From Actinacidiphila sp. DG2A-62 (GTDB lineage: Bacteria > Actinomycetota > Actinomycetes > Streptomycetales > Streptomycetaceae), in the NCBI RefSeq assembly GCF_035825295.1, contig NZ_JAYMGI010000002.1, positions 5,385,501 through 5,449,500 of the forward strand: a stretch of 64,000 nt of DNA. The letters run 5' to 3'. Numbering within the stretch: position 1 is the stretch's first letter; each line of letters begins with the position of its first letter. Below are positions 37,965-46,959 of the stretch, piece by piece. The notes beneath the pieces were generated by a model that was not told where the DNA came from, made no database searches, and saw only the letters and a list, made by a program, of their open reading frames with translations. The translations under genes and the position numbers were made by a program.

Positions 37965-38895
37965 ATGACGGCACCCGTCCCGCCCGCCGCGGACCTCGAC
38001 CTGCGGCTGGTCCGCTACTTCACCGTCGTCGCCGAGCACCTGCACTTCGGCCGCGCCGCGCAGGCGCTGCGGGTCGCGCAGCCGTCGCTGAGCCGGCAGG
38101 TCCGCCGGCTGGAGGAGCAACTGGGCGCGCGGCTGCTGGAGCGCACCCCGCAGGGCAGCCGGCTGCACCGAGGCCGGCGAGGTCTTCCTGCCGCGCGCCA
38201 GAGCGCTGCTGCGCGCGGCCGCGCAGGCGTCCGCGGCCACCCGGGCCGCCGCCGAGCCCGGCCGGTTCGTGATCGGCTACACCACCGGCCTGATCGTCAC
38301 CCCCGCCGTCCGCGAACTGCGCCGCCGGCACCCCCAGGCGCAGGTCCAGAGCACGCACGTCAGCTGGCGGGAGGCCCGTACCGCGCTGCGGGACCGCCGG
38401 GTCGACGCGCTGGTGACCCGGCTGCCGTTCCCCACCGAGGGCCTGGACGTCACGGTGCTGTACTCCGAGCCGCGGGTGCTCGTGGTGCCGCTCGACCACC
38501 GGCTGGCCGGCCGGGAGTCGGTCACCCTCGACGACATCGCCGACGAACCGCTGCCGCGGATACGGGACTTCGACCCGGACTGGAGCGCCTTCTGGCGGAT
38601 CGACCCGCGCCCGGACGGCCGGCCCGCGCCCGGCGGCCCGGTGATCGACGCGCTGGAGGACAAGTTCGAGGTCGTCGCGGCCGGCGAGGCGGTGGCGATC
38701 GCGGCCCGGGTGCGCGGGGTGGGCCTGCGGCCCGACCTGACCTCGGTGCCGCTGGAGGGCGTCGAGCCGAGTCATGTGGTGCTGGCCGTGCGGTCCGGCG
38801 AACGCGGCCGGCTGCTCGCCGACTTCCGCACCCTCGCCCGCCGCCTCGCCGACGACCACCGGGACCCGCCCGCGCCCGCCGCGCCCGGCGGCTGA
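37965..38895 (+). CDS. LysR family transcriptional regulator (frameshifted as sequenced)
   Basis: From ATG 37965 (MTAPVPPAADLDLRLVRYFT) the helix-turn-helix is intact (GRAAQALRVAQPSLSRQVRR). After ERTPQGSRL the frame is lost at 38163-38169: CTG is followed by an extra C, and the expected continuation TEAGEVFLPRARALLRAA is one frame over. Beyond this the ligand-binding domain is complete (GRFVIGYTTGLIVTPAVREL through DFRTLARRLADDH). Corrected length is 309 residues, normal for LysR proteins. It is divergent from the epimerase. A single-base insertion error is likely. Confidence 0.85.
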
Positions 38896-38962
38896 GCCCC
38901 GGCGCGAGGCCCGCGCCGGCCCCGCGCGGGTGCGGTCCTGCGCGCGGCTCCGTGTCGCGACT

Positions 38963-38989
38963 CTGGCACTCCGCTTGACCGAGTGCTAA
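38963..38989 (+). promoter_or_regulatory. CIRCE operator 1 (HrcA site) of groES-groEL
   Basis: CTGGCACTC, nine bases, GAGTGCTAA: a CIRCE element with the standard N9 spacing. It overlaps the -35 region of the promoter at 38975-39003, so HrcA binding should block transcription until heat shock. Confidence 0.93.
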
Positions 38990-39003
38990 GCGCGTCCTAG
39001 TCT
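38975..39003 (+). promoter_or_regulatory. groES-groEL promoter
   Basis: TTGACC (38975-38980), 17-base spacer, TAGTCT (38998-39003). It is placed between and within the two CIRCE elements, about 135 bases before the groES start. Confidence 0.85.
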
Positions 39004-39008
39004 CGGTC

Positions 39009-39035
39009 CTGGCACTCGGCGCCGCTGAGTGCCAG
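39009..39035 (+). promoter_or_regulatory. CIRCE operator 2 of groES-groEL
   Basis: CTGGCACTC, nine bases, GAGTGCCAG: a perfect inverted repeat just downstream of the -10 element, covering the expected transcription start. Two operators in tandem are typical of streptomycete groES operons. Confidence 0.93.
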
Positions 39036-39136
39036 ACTGAAGCGACGGGCAGGTCCGGCACCCGCGACGACGGGCCTACCAGGTCGCCGACCCAGACAGA
39101 CACTCCCGTGAGCCCTTTGAAGGGGGAGGTCGGATC

Positions 39137-39445
39137 GTGACGACCGCCAGCACCAAGGTTGCCATCAAGCCGCTCGAGGACCGCATCGTGGTCCAGCCGC
39201 TGGACGCCGAGCAGACCACGGCCTCGGGCCTGGTCATCCCGGACACCGCCAAGGAGAAGCCCCAGGAGGGCGTCGTCCTGGCCGTGGGCCCGGGCCGCTT
39301 CGAGGACGGCAACCGGCTGCCTCTCGACGTCGCCGTGGGCGACGTCGTGCTCTACAGCAAGTACGGCGGCACCGAGGTGAAGTACAACGGCGAGGAGTAC
39401 CTCGTCCTCTCGGCTCGCGACGTCCTCGCGATCATCGAGAAGTAG
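39137..39445 (+). CDS. groES: Co-chaperonin GroES
   Basis: 102 residues from GTG 39137, with GGGGGAGG upstream at 39122-39129. The mobile loop is around [20 protein letters not shown] and the protein ends [15 protein letters not shown]. GroES caps GroEL during folding of client proteins. Expression should be heat-induced through the two CIRCE operators. groEL follows after 174 bases containing a long-loop hairpin. Confidence 0.97.
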   Translation: MTTASTKVAIKPLEDRIVVQPLDAEQTTASGLVIPDTAKEKPQEGVVLAVGPGRFEDGNRLPLDVAVGDVVLYSKYGGTEVKYNGEEYLVLSARDVLAIIEK

Positions 39446-39477
39446 TCCCCGGCTCTTCTTCACCCACAGCCGTGATC

Positions 39478-39520
39478 CCGCCCCGGGAGTCCGAGTCCTT
39501 GAGGCCGGGACCCGGGGCGG
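39478..39520 (+). other. Hairpin between groES and groEL
   Basis: CCGCCCCGGG (39478-39487) pairs with CCCGGGGCGG (39511-39520) around a 23-base loop. It could be a processing site or partial terminator giving a separate groES mRNA. No promoter for groEL alone is clear, although TTGACC occurs at 39527-39532. Confidence 0.55.
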
Positions 39521-39610
39521 TGTCGTTGACCGTCCTTGACGACGCGCGCCGGCCGCCGTCCGCCCTCCGCGACACGACAGCCGACGACCACTGACGATTA
39601 GACGAGGTAG

Positions 39611-41245
<1,635 letters not shown>

Positions 41246-41316
41246 CGCGACCGCCCTCCTCCCGGAGGACGGCAGTCCGGCAGTACCGCGGCGCCGCGGC
41301 GCGCGGCGCACCGCTC

Positions 41317-41363
41317 CACGGCCGAGGCCCGGCCCCCACCCCGGGGGCCGGGCCTCGGCCGTG
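41317..41363 (+). terminator. Terminator after groEL
   Basis: A perfect 21-bp stem: arms 41317-41337 and 41343-41363 with a 5-base loop, 71 bases after the groEL stop. It may also serve the convergent SDR gene. Confidence 0.88.
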
Positions 41364-41487
41364 CGCGCTCCTCTGCCGCGGTGTCTGCCGTGGTGCCTGC
41401 CGCCGCACGGGGACGCCGCACCCGTACGCCGTGCGCGGTCGCCGTGCGCGGGCGCCGTTCGCGGTCGCCGTGCGCGGGCGCCGTACG
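41364..41487. repeat. 26-bp tandem repeat before the SDR stop
   Basis: GCGGTCGCCGTGCGCGGGCG begins at 41435 and again at 41461, a 26-base period (about two copies) in an otherwise featureless GC-rich gap. No gene is seen. Confidence 0.55.
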
Positions 41488-42264
41488 TCAGCCCCGGGGG
41501 TCGTAGCCGCGGCCCGCGCGGGTGGAGGCCGCGCCGAAGACCGACGTCGGCAGGTGCCGGGCCAGCGCGACGGCGACCTTGTAACGGGCGGACGGGACCG
41601 AGACCGTACGGCCGCGGGCCAGGTCGCGCAGCGCCGCGGCGACCACCCGGTCCGCGTCCAGCCAGGCGAACGACGGCAGCCGCGAGGCGTCCATGCCGGC
41701 CCGCGCGTGGAACTCGGTGCGGACGAACCCCGGGCACAGCGCGAGCATCCGCACGCCGCTGCCGCGCAGCTCCCGCGCCGCGTTCTCGGTGAAGCGCACC
41801 ACCCACGCCTTGCTCGCGCCGTAGGTGCCGCGCGGCATGAACGCCGCGACCGACGCGACGTTGATCACCGTGCCGCGGCCTCCGCCGCGCATCGTCTCCG
41901 CGGCGGCCGAGGTGAGCCGCAGCACCGCCTCGCAGTGCACCCGCAGCATCCGCACCTCGTCCTCGACCGGGACCTTCAGATAGGTGCCGCGGTTGCCGAA
42001 GCCGGCGTTGTTGACCAGCACGTCGACCGGCCGCGCGGTGTCCCGCAGCCGCGCCTCGACCGCGGCCACGCCGGCGTCCCGCGCGAGGTCCGCGGGCAGC
42101 GTCTCGACCTCGACGCGGTACCGCTCGCGCAGCCGCGCCGCGCTGTCCGCCAGCCGCTCGGCGTCCCGCGCCACCAGCACCAGGCCGTGCCCGTCGGCCG
42201 CCAGCCGCCGGGCGAAGGCCGCGCCGATCCCCGCCGTCGCACCCGTCACGAGTGAAGTCGTCAT
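41488..42264 (-). CDS. Short-chain dehydrogenase/reductase
   Basis: 258 residues from ATG 42264 (MTTSLVTGATAGIGAAFARR). The cofactor motif is VTGATAGIGAAFA, the structural motif VNNAGFGNRG, the catalytic Ser in VINVASVAAFMP and the YxxxK as TYGASKAW. It is a classical SDR; the late segment LCPGFVRTEFHARAGMDAS is common to the group of actinobacterial oxidoreductases acting on lipids or ketones. The substrate is unknown. The open frame upstream reaches into the MOSC gene but the family start is clear. Confidence 0.9.
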   Translation of the reverse strand: MTTSLVTGATAGIGAAFARRLAADGHGLVLVARDAERLADSAARLRERYRVEVETLPADLARDAGVAAVEARLRDTARPVDVLVNNAGFGNRGTYLKVPVEDEVRMLRVHCEAVLRLTSAAAETMRGGGRGTVINVASVAAFMPRGTYGASKAWVVRFTENAARELRGSGVRMLALCPGFVRTEFHARAGMDASRLPSFAWLDADRVVAAALRDLARGRTVSVPSARYKVAVALARHLPTSVFGAASTRAGRGYDPRG

Positions 42265-42374
42265 GCGCGCCAGCCTAGGGTGCCGCGGACGCGCGTCCAG
42301 GGCGTCCCGCGCGGCGTCCCGTGCGGGCGTCCCGTGCCCGGCGCCGCGGCGGGGGCCCGCGGGCGCGGACGGGC

Positions 42375-43082
42375 TCAGGCGCCCGCGGGGTCGGGTGCGG
42401 CCAGGCGGTGCCTGATGACCTCCGCGTAGGTCGCGTTCATCGCGTCGCCGGCCGCCTCCAGCGCGCGCGGCAGCAGCTCCGGCGCGGTGGTCATCGCGCG
42501 GAAGAGGTAGGCGACGCTGACCTCGTGGCCGGGGCGGGACAGCACGGTCAGCGGGTCGCCCGCCGCGACCGGCCCCGGTGTGACCACCCGCAGGAACGGG
42601 CCGGGCCGCGCCGCGTGCGTGAACCGCTTCACCCAGCCGGTGGCGTCCGCGCCGTTCTCGTCCAGCCAGCCGACGAAGGTGCGGCACGGGATGCGCCCCG
42701 AGGTCACTTCGAGGACCAGTCGGGCGCCGATCCGCCAGCGTTCGCCGATCAGCGCGGAGTTGAGGTCGTAGCCGGTGGTGGTGAGGTTCTCGCCGAAGGC
42801 GCCGTCGGGCAGCGGGCGGCCCAGTTGCCGCTGCCAGTGGTCGAGATCCTCGCGGGCGTAGGCGTAGACCGCCTGGTCGTCCCCGCCGTGGAAGCGCAGG
42901 TCGCACACCGCGTCGCCGGCCAGCCCGCTGCCGCCGGCGCCGCGCGGTCCGGGCGCCGCGACCTCGACGGGCCCGGCCACCGGACGCTTGCCGATGCCGG
43001 TGAGGCCGCCCGCGGCGTCGGTGTACGGAACGACGCGCGGGCGCGAGGTGTTGACGGAGATCACGCGGGCCGGGGCATCCAT
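42375..43082 (-). CDS. MOSC domain protein (copy 1)
   Basis: 235 residues from ATG 43082. MOSC proteins bind sulfur via a conserved cysteine and act in molybdenum-cofactor or related sulfur chemistry. The cysteine is in SGRIPCRTFVGW; other marks are RFHGGDDQAVYAYAREDLDH and GAFGENLTTTGYDLNSALIG (YiiM-type MOSC). The gene is adjacent to a paralogue in the same orientation, and 174 bases (42706-42879) are 170/174 identical to that paralogue while flanking parts differ much more. Confidence 0.88.
   Translation of the reverse strand: MDAPARVISVNTSRPRVVPYTDAAGGLTGIGKRPVAGPVEVAAPGPRGAGGSGLAGDAVCDLRFHGGDDQAVYAYAREDLDHWQRQLGRPLPDGAFGENLTTTGYDLNSALIGERWRIGARLVLEVTSGRIPCRTFVGWLDENGADATGWVKRFTHAARPGPFLRVVTPGPVAAGDPLTVLSRPGHEVSVAYLFRAMTTAPELLPRALEAAGDAMNATYAEVIRHRLAAPDPAGA
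42706..42879. repeat. Near-identical tract shared by the two MOSC genes (first copy)
   Basis: Aligned without gaps to 43424-43597 (offset 718); I count four mismatches in 174 bases. Outside it the two genes fall to ordinary paralogue similarity, which suggests recent gene conversion. Confidence 0.85.
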
Positions 43083-43122
43083 GCGCGCAGCCTAGGCCGT
43101 CCCCGACGTCCCGCGCCGCCGG

Positions 43123-43791
43123 TCACGCGCCGCGGGTCAGCCGGCGGCGGATCGCCTCGCGGTCGGCGGCGGGGAACGCGGCGACCTCCAGCAGGGCCGG
43201 CAGCAGCTCCGGCTCGGTGGTCAGCGCGCGGAAGCTCGACGCGACGGTCACCGCGTGCTCGGCGGGCCGCGACACCACCTCGATCCGGTCGCCCGCGGCG
43301 ACCTCGCCGGGCTCCACCACCCGCAGATAGGGCCCGGGCAGCGCGGCCCGGGTGAAGGCCCGCGTCCAGCCCTTCTCGCCGAGCCAGCCGGCGAACGTCG
43401 CGCACGGGATGCGCGGGCAGGAGACTTCGAGGACCAGCCGGGCGCCGATCCGCCAGCGTTCGCCGATCAGTGCGGAGTTGAGGTCGTAGCCGGTGGTGGT
43501 GAGGTTCTCGCCGAAGGCGCCGTCGGGCAGCGGGCGGCCCAGTTGCCGCTCCCAGTGGTCGAGGTCCTCGCGGGCGTAGGCGTAGACCGCCTGGTCGGCG
43601 CCGCCGTGGTGCTTCACGTCGTACGCCCGGTCGCCGGCCAGTCCGACCGCGCCGTCGCCCTTCGGCCCGGGCGCGGTCACGGCCACCGGCCCGGCCACCG
43701 GGCGCTTGTCGATGCCGGTCGCCGGCAGCCGCTTCCACGGATTGGGCCGTGGACGGCCGATGTTCACGCTGCGCACGTGGCCCTGATGCAT
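43123..43791 (-). CDS. MOSC domain protein (copy 2)
   Basis: 222 residues from ATG 43791 (MHQGHVRSVNIGRPRPNPWK). The conserved cysteine is in CPRIPCATFAGW and the core GAFGENLTTTGYDLNSALIG is shared with copy 1. The N-terminus SVNIGRPRPN...GIDKRPVAGPV is the YiiM-like start. It lies 40 bases upstream of copy 1 on the same strand, so they probably form an operon created by tandem duplication. A LysR gene is divergent 179 bases away and is the obvious candidate regulator. Confidence 0.88.
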   Translation of the reverse strand: MHQGHVRSVNIGRPRPNPWKRLPATGIDKRPVAGPVAVTAPGPKGDGAVGLAGDRAYDVKHHGGADQAVYAYAREDLDHWERQLGRPLPDGAFGENLTTTGYDLNSALIGERWRIGARLVLEVSCPRIPCATFAGWLGEKGWTRAFTRAALPGPYLRVVEPGEVAAGDRIEVVSRPAEHAVTVASSFRALTTEPELLPALLEVAAFPAADREAIRRRLTRGA

Positions 43792-43970
43792 CCCGGCATC
43801 CCACCACGCGGCGGCCTCGGCGCCAACGCGTTTTTCCCGGCGGCGCCGCCGCCGGCGTGCCGTCGCCGGCCGCCGGCGTGCCGCCGCTCCCGAAGCGCCG
43901 GCGTGGCGCCGCTCCCAAAGCCCAGCGGCAGGTTCGCCGCCGTGCCCCAAGCCGCGCTTATGGTGGGGGG

Positions 43971-44876
43971 ATGATCGAGGCCCGCCACCTGCGCGTCCTG
44001 CGCGCCGTCGCCCGTACCGGCTCCTTCTCCGCCGCGGCCCGTGAGCTGGGCTGCACGCAGCCCGCCGTGAGCCAGCAGATGAAGGCGCTGGAGAACAGCG
44101 CCGGCACGCCGCTGCTGGTCCGCGGGCCGCGCGAGATGCGGCTGACCGAGGCGGGCGACGCGCTGGTGCGGCACGCCGCGGGCATCCTCGCCGGGCTGAC
44201 CGCCGCGGAGGAGGAGATCGCGGCGATCGCCGGGCTGCGGGCCGGACGGGTGCGGCTGTGCTCGTTCCCCTCCGGCAGCTCCACGCTGGTCCCGCGCGCC
44301 GTCGCCGACATGCGCGCGCACCACCCGGGCACCAAGGTCTCGCTGGTCGAGGCCGAGCCGCCGCACTCGGTCGACATGCTCAGGGCCGGCGACTGCGACA
44401 TCACGCTCGCCTTCCGCTACGTCGACCTGCCGACGCCGGCCGAGGAGTCCTGGGACGACCTGGTGGTCCGCCCGCTGCTCACCGACCGGCTGGTCGGCGT
44501 GGTGCCCGAGGACCACCCGCTGGCCGGGCGGTCGGGGCCGACGGCGATCGAGGAGCTGGCGGACGAGCAGTGGATCGCGGGCTGCCCGCGGTGCCGGCGG
44601 CACCTGGTGGAGGTCTGCGAGCGGGCGGGCTTCACGCCGCGGATCGATTTCGCCACGGACGACTCGCCGGCCGTGGTCGGCCTGGTCGCGGCGGGGCTCG
44701 GCGTGGCGGTCCTCCCCGAGCTGGCGCTGGGCCCGGTGCGGGCGGCGGGCGTCGCGGTGCTCGACGTCCGCCCCGCGGTGGAACGTGAGGTGGTGGCCCT
44801 CACGCTCCCGGACCTCGCGCACGTCCCCGCGGTCAGCGCGATGCTCGGTCGCCTCGCGCTGAGCGTTGCCCCGTAG
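43971..44876 (+). CDS. LysR family transcriptional regulator
   Basis: 301 residues from ATG 43971 (MIEARHLRVLRAVARTGSFS). The helix-turn-helix is SAAARELGCTQPAVSQQMKA. The effector domain runs from about residue 90 (GRVRLCSFPSGSSTLVPRAV) and includes a CPRCRRHLVEVCERAG segment with three cysteines, which could sense metal or redox state (inference). It is divergent from the MOSC pair. The gap between them carries degenerate GCCGGCGTGCCG repeats (43845-43920). Confidence 0.9.
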   Translation: MIEARHLRVLRAVARTGSFSAAARELGCTQPAVSQQMKALENSAGTPLLVRGPREMRLTEAGDALVRHAAGILAGLTAAEEEIAAIAGLRAGRVRLCSFPSGSSTLVPRAVADMRAHHPGTKVSLVEAEPPHSVDMLRAGDCDITLAFRYVDLPTPAEESWDDLVVRPLLTDRLVGVVPEDHPLAGRSGPTAIEELADEQWIAGCPRCRRHLVEVCERAGFTPRIDFATDDSPAVVGLVAAGLGVAVLPELALGPVRAAGVAVLDVRPAVEREVVALTLPDLAHVPAVSAMLGRLALSVAP

Positions 44877-45218
44877 CGGTCGCGCCCCCTGCCCGTCAGC
44901 CCCGCGCTGGGCGTCAGCCCGTCTTTCAGGGGCGCGGCCCCTGCCGTCAGCTCGACACCGAGCTTCAACCTCAGGGGCGCGGGGAACTGCGCGAGCAACC
45001 CACCACCGGGCCGGTGGTCCGGAGCGATTTGAACAGCCCCTTCGGGACGGTGACGCACCGCGGACGCGCGGTGGCTAGTGGGGGTACCTCCCGGACGGAG
45101 TCTGGGGGAGCAGTTCCCCGCGCCCCTTGGGTCAAGGCTCGGCGTCGAGCTGACGGCAGGGGCCGCGCCCTGAAAGACGGGCTGACGCCCAGCGCGGAGC
45201 TGACCGGGGCGGAACGTT
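44877..45218. other. 342-base intergenic region holding structured repeat copy B
   Basis: Between the LysR and whiD stops. Besides copy B (44972-45127) it contains a degenerate CAGGGGCGCGGCCCCTGCCGT unit at about 44928-44948 and its inverted counterpart near 45153-45172, so an even larger fold-back is possible. No gene is supported. Confidence 0.7.
44972..45127. repeat. Structured intergenic repeat, copy B
   Basis: The outer arms are AGGGGCGCGGGGAACTGC (44973-44990) and its exact complement (45110-45127), an 18-bp stem. Inside are CCACCGGGCCGGTGG, CACCGC/GCGGTG around 45056-45073 and CTCCC/GGGAG around 45089-45109. The left 56 bases are identical to copy A, the right part has diverged while still folding, which suggests selection on structure. 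Confidence 0.75.
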
Positions 45219-45590
45219 TCAGCGGCTGTGGGCGGCCGCCGAGTGCCGCGCATCCTCGTGCTCGGAGTCGACCTCCGGCGCGTCGTCGTACTCCGCCACG
45301 TCGTGATCCCGGGAGCGGGACCGCCCCATCATCGCCTCGCGCTCGTCCTCCGTGAGCCCGCCCCACACTCCGTACGGCTCGCGTACGGCCAGCGCGTGCG
45401 TCGCGCACTCCGCGCGGACCGGGCACCGCATGCACACCTCTTTCGCGGCGGTCTCGCGCGCGCTCCGCGCGGCCCCCCGCTCGCCCTCGGGGTGGAAGAA
45501 CAACGAGCTGTCGACGCCGCGGCAGGCGGCCACGAGCTGCCAGTCCCAGAGATCGGCGTTCGGTCCGGGAAGGCGGGAGAAGTCTGCCAT
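45219..45590 (-). CDS. whiD: WhiB-family Fe-S regulator WhiD
   Basis: 123 residues from ATG 45590 with GAGGGG 8 bases upstream. The four cluster-binding cysteines are C24, C53, C56 and C62 (AACRGVDS, VCMRCPVRAEC), followed by the WhiB turn EPYGVWGGLTEDERE and a charged C-terminus. WhiD is a nitric-oxide- and oxygen-sensitive 4Fe-4S protein required for spore maturation; the sequence and its position next to bldM and shbA match the whiD locus. It is divergent from bldM over 478 bases rich in inverted repeats. Confidence 0.92.
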   Translation of the reverse strand: MADFSRLPGPNADLWDWQLVAACRGVDSSLFFHPEGERGAARSARETAAKEVCMRCPVRAECATHALAVREPYGVWGGLTEDEREAMMGRSRSRDHDVAEYDDAPEVDSEHEDARHSAAAHSR

Positions 45591-45653
45591 TGCTCATCCC
45601 CTCGAAGCGGGCGTGAAGGTCGACGGGCCGATCTTCCGATCGTCTCCGACGGT

Positions 45654-45676
45654 ACATCTACTGTCGTAGTAGATGT
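45654..45676. promoter_or_regulatory. Inverted repeat 1 upstream of whiD
   Basis: ACATCTACT, five bases, AGTAGATGT: perfect 9-bp arms, 64-86 bases before the whiD start. Candidate operator or leader hairpin. Confidence 0.6.
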
Positions 45677-45685
45677 AAATATGAC

Positions 45686-45706
45686 TCATCGCCAATCTAG
45701 CGATGA
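45686..45706. promoter_or_regulatory. Inverted repeat 2 upstream of whiD
   Basis: TCATCGC, seven bases, GCGATGA: perfect 7-bp arms, nine bases beyond inverted repeat 1. The pair of adjacent palindromes suggests two dimeric regulators or one tetramer. Confidence 0.6.
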
Positions 45707-45907
45707 TTAGCCCACGGAACAGAAAAGAGCCGCCAAACAGTGCAAAGCGCGGCATAACACCCGATCGGCAGCACCCTCCGCACGCCGAGTGGCGTTCCGG
45801 GCCGTGCCGCACCTTCGAAATTGCTCTCCTCTCACCCGTCTGACCTGCGGCGTAGTCGACTCGTACGCGCATGATCACGTAGAGTGCCGAAAGTGGCGTC
45901 CCGGCTC

Positions 45908-45935
45908 CGTAACTCTTTCGGGTGAGGGTCGTTGA
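45908..45935 (+). promoter_or_regulatory. Sigma-BldN-type promoter of bldM
   Basis: CGTAAC (45908-45913), exactly 16 bases, CGTTGA (45930-45935). This is the sigma-BldN consensus as I know it from S. coelicolor, where bldM is a direct BldN target. Transcription would start near 45943, leaving a leader of about 125 bases. Confidence 0.88.
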
Positions 45936-46039
45936 GTGTGGCGGAAGCGGTTGGCGGAGCAGGAGAAATCGGGCAGGCGCCCGAGGCCGTCCGCCGCAAC
46001 GGTGAAGATCTCGTACTTCGTACAGCCTGGAGGCACAAC

Positions 46040-46072
46040 GTGACGCGGTTCTGCTGCGGGGGGCGGTCATGA
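46040..46072 (+). CDS. Putative 10-residue leader peptide upstream of bldM
   Basis: GGAGG at 46029-46033 stands 6 bases before GTG 46040, which opens a frame of ten codons (M/V-TRFCCGGRS) whose TGA overlaps the bldM ATG as ATGA. The stronger ribosome binding site belongs to this mini-ORF rather than to bldM. Translation of bldM could be coupled to it, and two adjacent cysteine codons could make it sensitive to cysteine supply. All function is inference. Confidence 0.4.
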   Translation: MTRFCCGGRS

Positions 46073-46680
46073 CTTCCGTCCTCGTCTGTGACGACTCCCC
46101 GCTCGCCCGAGAGGCCCTGCGCCGCGCGGTGGCGACCGTGCCCGGTGTCGAGCGCGTAACCACCGCTGCCAACGGCGAGGAAGTGCTCCGCCGCTGGGGT
46201 GCCGACCGCTCGGACCTCATCCTGATGGACGTGCGGATGCCCGGCCTCGGCGGGGTGGAAACGGTGCGGCGGCTGCTGTCCGCCGACCCCGGCGCCCGCA
46301 TCATCATGCTCACCGTCGCCGAGGACCTGGACGGCGTCGCTCTCGCGGTGGCCGCCGGCGCCCGCGGCTACCTGCACAAGGACGCCTCCCGCGCGGAGTT
46401 GCGGGCCACCGTCACCCAGGCGCTGGCCGACCCCACCTGGCGGCTGGCCCCGCGCCGGCTGCGCTCGGCCGAGATGGGTGCCGCGCCCACCCTGACCGCG
46501 CGCGAGATCCAGGTGCTGGAGGGGATGAGCCACGGCCGGTCCAACGCGGAGATCGGCCGCGAGCTGTTCCTGTCGGAGGACACCGTGAAGACGCACGCCA
46601 GGCGGCTGTTCAAGAAGCTCGGCGCCTCGGACCGGGCCCACGCGGTGGCCCTGGGCTTCCGCTGGGGCCTGGTGCGGTAA
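46069..46680 (+). CDS. bldM: Response regulator BldM
   Basis: 203 residues from ATG 46069 (MTSVLVCDDSPLAREALRRA). The receiver domain (about 1-120) keeps the acidic pair and LILMDVRMPGLGG, while the C-terminal LuxR-type helix-turn-helix reads TAREIQVLEGMSHGRSNAEIGRE split across ~140-165, ending RAHAVALGFRWGLVR. BldM is an atypical regulator needed for aerial hyphae and sporulation and is known to work as a homodimer or with WhiI. The sigma-BldN promoter lies 134 bases upstream, and whiD is divergent. Confidence 0.95.
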   Translation: MTSVLVCDDSPLAREALRRAVATVPGVERVTTAANGEEVLRRWGADRSDLILMDVRMPGLGGVETVRRLLSADPGARIIMLTVAEDLDGVALAVAAGARGYLHKDASRAELRATVTQALADPTWRLAPRRLRSAEMGAAPTLTAREIQVLEGMSHGRSNAEIGRELFLSEDTVKTHARRLFKKLGASDRAHAVALGFRWGLVR

Positions 46681-46959
46681 GCACTCCGGTGAACTCCCGC
46701 GGTGCGGCCGGCGTCGCCCGCGAGTCCTCGGTTTCCCGGGGGAGGACGCATGCTTGAAGGTATGGACTTCCTCGGGGATCGGCGGGGGCCGCACGTGGCG
46801 GAGACGGCGGAGGCTGTGGAGGCGGCAGAGACCGCAGGGGCCGCAGGGGTCGCGGAGGCGACGGCCGGACCACCGGCGCGCCGCGCCGCGGATAACGCTT
46901 CGATGCAGAAGTTCGGCCGCGATGCCGCGGATCGTCCCGCGGCGAGGCACCATGGGTGG
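46681..46959. other. bldM-shbA intergenic region
   Basis: 279 bases. An open frame continues upstream of the shbA start (from 46702) and includes an Ala/Glu-rich stretch from a degenerate GCGGAGGC repeat (46797-46862), but it lacks conservation signals I recognise. A short A/T patch (GATAACGCTTCGATGCAGAA, 46889-46908) could hold the shbA promoter. Confidence 0.5.

Larger units (their letters stand above)
45591..46068. other. whiD-bldM divergent regulatory region
   Basis: 478 bases without a full gene. Near whiD lies an A/T-rich patch (45650-45760) with two perfect inverted repeats; near bldM lie a sigma-BldN-type promoter (45908-45935) and a short leader ORF ending on the bldM start. The A/T content here is the highest in the window. 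Confidence 0.8.

Noticed and set aside
45938-46072. 44-residue version of the bldM leader ORF
   Set aside because: Its GTG at 45938 lies upstream of the transcript start expected from the sigma-BldN promoter. Only the shorter ORF from 46040 is kept, as a candidate.
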